A stretch of 64,000 nt of DNA, from assembly GCF_000186705.1 (NCBI RefSeq), contig NZ_AEUE01000004.1, positions 372,001-436,000 of the forward strand, written 5' to 3'. A program made the translations under genes and the position numbers. Within the stretch, counting starts at the first letter, position 1, and each line of letters opens with the position of its first letter. The stretch comes from Citromicrobium sp. JLT1363 (GTDB lineage Bacteria; Pseudomonadota; Alphaproteobacteria; Sphingomonadales; Sphingomonadaceae). The notes under the pieces are model-generated. The model did no database searches. It had not been told where the DNA came from and was given only the letters and a program-made list of their open reading frames with translations. Below, in pieces: positions 62,168 through 64,000 of the stretch.

Positions 62168-64000
62168 ATGCGTCACCAGATGGAGTCTGTCGATTCGCGT
62201 CGACTTCGCGCAGGCCAGAGCCTGAAAGCTGCGTTGCTGGTATCCGCCCTGGCATTCGCGCCTGCCCACGCCATGGCGCAGGAAACCGATCCGGACGAGG
62301 ATGCGGATGTGGTCGAAGAGGCGCTGCAGGACCCGAACACCATCGTGGTGGTGGGTGACATAGCCCGTACGATCGAAAACTCGCTCGAGACGAAGCGCGA
62401 CCTGAGTGTGATCGGCGATGCGATCGTGGGCGAGGATGTGGGCGATCTCCCCGACCTTTCGGTTGCCGAGACGCTGGAACGCATCGTGGGCGTGACGTCG
62501 GATCGCTTCAAGGGCGGCGCCTCGGAGCTGTCGGTTCGCGGCCTCGGCGCGTTCCTGGGTTCGTCGGTCCTCAACGGGCGCGAAGTGACCTCGGGCAGCG
62601 ACGGACGCGATGTGAACTACGGACAGTTTCCGTCCGAACTGATCAGCGGCGCGATCGTCTACAAGTCGCAGCAGGCGCAGTTCATCGAAGGCGGTGTGTC
62701 CGGCATTATCGAGCTGCAGACGCTGCGGCCCGTCGATTACGGGAAGAGCCGGGTGCAGATTCAGGGTCTCGCGGGATACAGCGATTACGAAGATCGCGTG
62801 GTCGACGGCGATCCCTACAGCTTCCGCGTAACCGGATCGTTCGTCGATCAGTGGGACATGGGCGACGGTGAACTCGGCATTGCCCTGGGCGGACAGATCC
62901 GGCGGGACACGGCGCCCGAGGATGTCTTCACCAGCAGTTCCACCTACAGCGTGTGCAACACGGACTATGCGCAGGATGGCGGATCGAACTGCGATTTCAC
63001 GGCCAGCGGTTCCGCCGACCAGTACTTCGTTTCCAACCAGTACATATATCGCGCGCTTGAGACGCAATCCGACCGCGATGCCCTGATGGGTGCGGTCCAG
63101 TGGAAATCGCCCGGTCTCGATATCAATATCGACGCACAATATTCGTACCGCGACGATAGCGAGGACCGCCAGAATCTCATCATTTCCGATGGCCGCCGTC
63201 GCATCAGCCCGATCGAGGTGAGCGATCGGGGGGCGCTGCTGGCCTATACCGGCAACAGCCGGATCGAGATTAACCCGTTCCGCCAGGAGCAGAGCGAGGA
63301 GTATCTCGGGCTGGGTGCGAATGTGGAGTTCGAGGTCGGCGATCGCCTGACCTTGGCGGCCGATGCCGGATATTCGCAGACCCAGCGCCGTCGCGACGAG
63401 CTGGACATGCGTATCCGCACGCAGGACCGCGTCGATTACCGGCTCGATTTCCGCGACGTCGAGGTCCCGGCGCTTACCTTCCTGGATACGACCGCAGTCG
63501 AAAACCGGATTGGCGCACCGTTCGATCTCAACAATTACGATCAATACACCAACGCTCTTCGGGTCCGCCGCCGGCAGGAGAATGTGGACGATGATATCCT
63601 GTCGTTCCGCCTCGACGGGAAGTACGAACTCGACGGCGCACTCTCGTCGATCCAGGCGGGTGTCCGCTATGCAGACCGCCATCGCGTCCGGGACGACGGA
63701 ATCGACCGCAGTTCCGACGACAGCACCAACCCGATTGCGCTGGTAAACGGCATCTTCTCGGATGAGGCGATTGCCGCACGGCAGCCCTTCCCGGTGGAGG
63801 ACCTCTATGCGGGGGCAGACACTCCGATGCGGGGGCTCACCTTCGCTTCGTGGGACCCGAGGCAGCTGTTCCTTGCCCTCACCGGCGACCCCGACGCGGG
63901 GCTTCCGCTGGGCTCCACGCTCAGCCCCGACGATACGGACGTTACCGAGGAAACCTGGGCGGGTTATATCCAGGCCAACCTGCAGACGGAGCTGTTCGGC
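62168..64000 (+). CDS. TonB-dependent receptor, TIGR01782-like (3' end beyond window)
   Basis: First 611 codons. Signal peptide ending AHAMAQ; plug with VVVGDIARTIENSLETKRDLSVIGDAIVGEDVGDLPDLSVAETLERIVGV and ELSVRGLGAFLGSSVLNGREVTSG; barrel strands with many Asp/Arg/Tyr. The DxGxLPDxSVAExLxRIxGV plug is characteristic of sphingomonad/Caulobacter oligosaccharide receptors. GGGAG before ATG 62168. Probably imports products of the divergent lyase. Confidence 0.93.
   Translation, partial: MRHQMESVDSRRLRAGQSLKAALLVSALAFAPAHAMAQETDPDEDADVVEEALQDPNTIVVVGDIARTIENSLETKRDLSVIGDAIVGEDVGDLPDLSVAETLERIVGVTSDRFKGGASELSVRGLGAFLGSSVLNGREVTSGSDGRDVNYGQFPSELISGAIVYKSQQAQFIEGGVSGIIELQTLRPVDYGKSRVQIQGLAGYSDYEDRVVDGDPYSFRVTGSFVDQWDMGDGELGIALGGQIRRDTAPEDVFTSSSTYSVCNTDYAQDGGSNCDFTASGSADQYFVSNQYIYRALETQSDRDALMGAVQWKSPGLDINIDAQYSYRDDSEDRQNLIISDGRRRISPIEVSDRGALLAYTGNSRIEINPFRQEQSEEYLGLGANVEFEVGDRLTLAADAGYSQTQRRRDELDMRIRTQDRVDYRLDFRDVEVPALTFLDTTAVENRIGAPFDLNNYDQYTNALRVRRRQENVDDDILSFRLDGKYELDGALSSIQAGVRYADRHRVRDDGIDRSSDDSTNPIALVNGIFSDEAIAARQPFPVEDLYAGADTPMRGLTFASWDPRQLFLALTGDPDAGLPLGSTLSPDDTDVTEETWAGYIQANLQTELFG

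Overview
The window looks like chromosomal or plasmid DNA of a high-GC alphaproteobacterium, most likely a sphingomonad of the Erythrobacter/Altererythrobacter type. Support: a TIGR01782-like TonB-dependent receptor beside a beta-helix polysaccharide lyase with LacI-type CCGG-centred operators, a LytS/LytTR pair, Tat-exported copper oxidases, and several non-ATG starts. I saw no rRNA, tRNA, CRISPR array, integrase or transposase gene. Assignments rest on reading the proteins and motifs; no database search was possible.

Layout. (1) 1-12.95 kb, minus strand: a tightly packed Zn/Cd/Co efflux run (czcCBA tripartite RND pump with a CzcI-like small protein, an unknown periplasmic protein, a CzcP-like P1B-4 ATPase, two CDF transporters and an unknown membrane protein), ending in a FecA-like TonB receptor cut by the window edge. 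(2) 13.1-16.8 kb: a Pb/Cd-type pbr-like group (cytochrome c-FTR1 permease, short CDF, MerR regulator with its operator, LspA). (3) 17.2-21.2 kb: an acetolactate-synthase-type enzyme overlapping an aldehyde dehydrogenase, then a CBS-domain protein. (4) 21.2-32 kb, plus strand: a Cu/Ag unit (CusC, a CusB-CusF fusion, CusA, CusF lipoprotein, CueO-like multicopper oxidase, CopA-type P1B-1 ATPase). (5) 32-36.6 kb: a sulfide/persulfide module (BigR-like ArsR, TauE-like permease, DUF442, ETHE1-like dioxygenase, DoxX, CstB-like dioxygenase-rhodanese). (6) 36.7-42.5 kb: oxidoreductase, a four-gene overlapping membrane operon, an APC permease and a membrane AlbA_2 protein. (7) 42.2-51.7 kb: a copper resistance block (DUF411, DUF5676, CopA, CopB, His/Met-rich exported proteins, PepSY, DUF2231) built around a CnrY-CnrX-CnrH-like anti-sigma/sensor/ECF-sigma operon. 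(8) 52-64 kb: chromosomal-looking genes (LytTR regulator and kinase, 1.6k-residue autotransporter with about 25 repeats, TIGR03032 protein, beta-helix lyase, TonB receptor).

Most interesting result: five copies of a promoter-like element, TTGAGGG-N14-(C/T/A)(G/A)CGTA with exactly constant spacing, each just upstream of a gene or operon: cnrY (+), DUF411-DUF5676 (-, back to back with cnrY), copA (+), a His/Met-rich small protein (+) and an APC permease (-). The CnrX-like sensor keeps all five metal-ligand positions of CnrX at a constant offset of five residues. I infer a self-contained ECF regulon in which a CnrX-type periplasmic sensor, known for Ni/Co, controls a copper-handling set.

Two genes (CDF at 15.0-15.6 kb and AlbA_2 protein at 41.3-42.05 kb) have protein-like sequence continuing in frame upstream of the only usable start, indicating a frameshift, error or unusual start.
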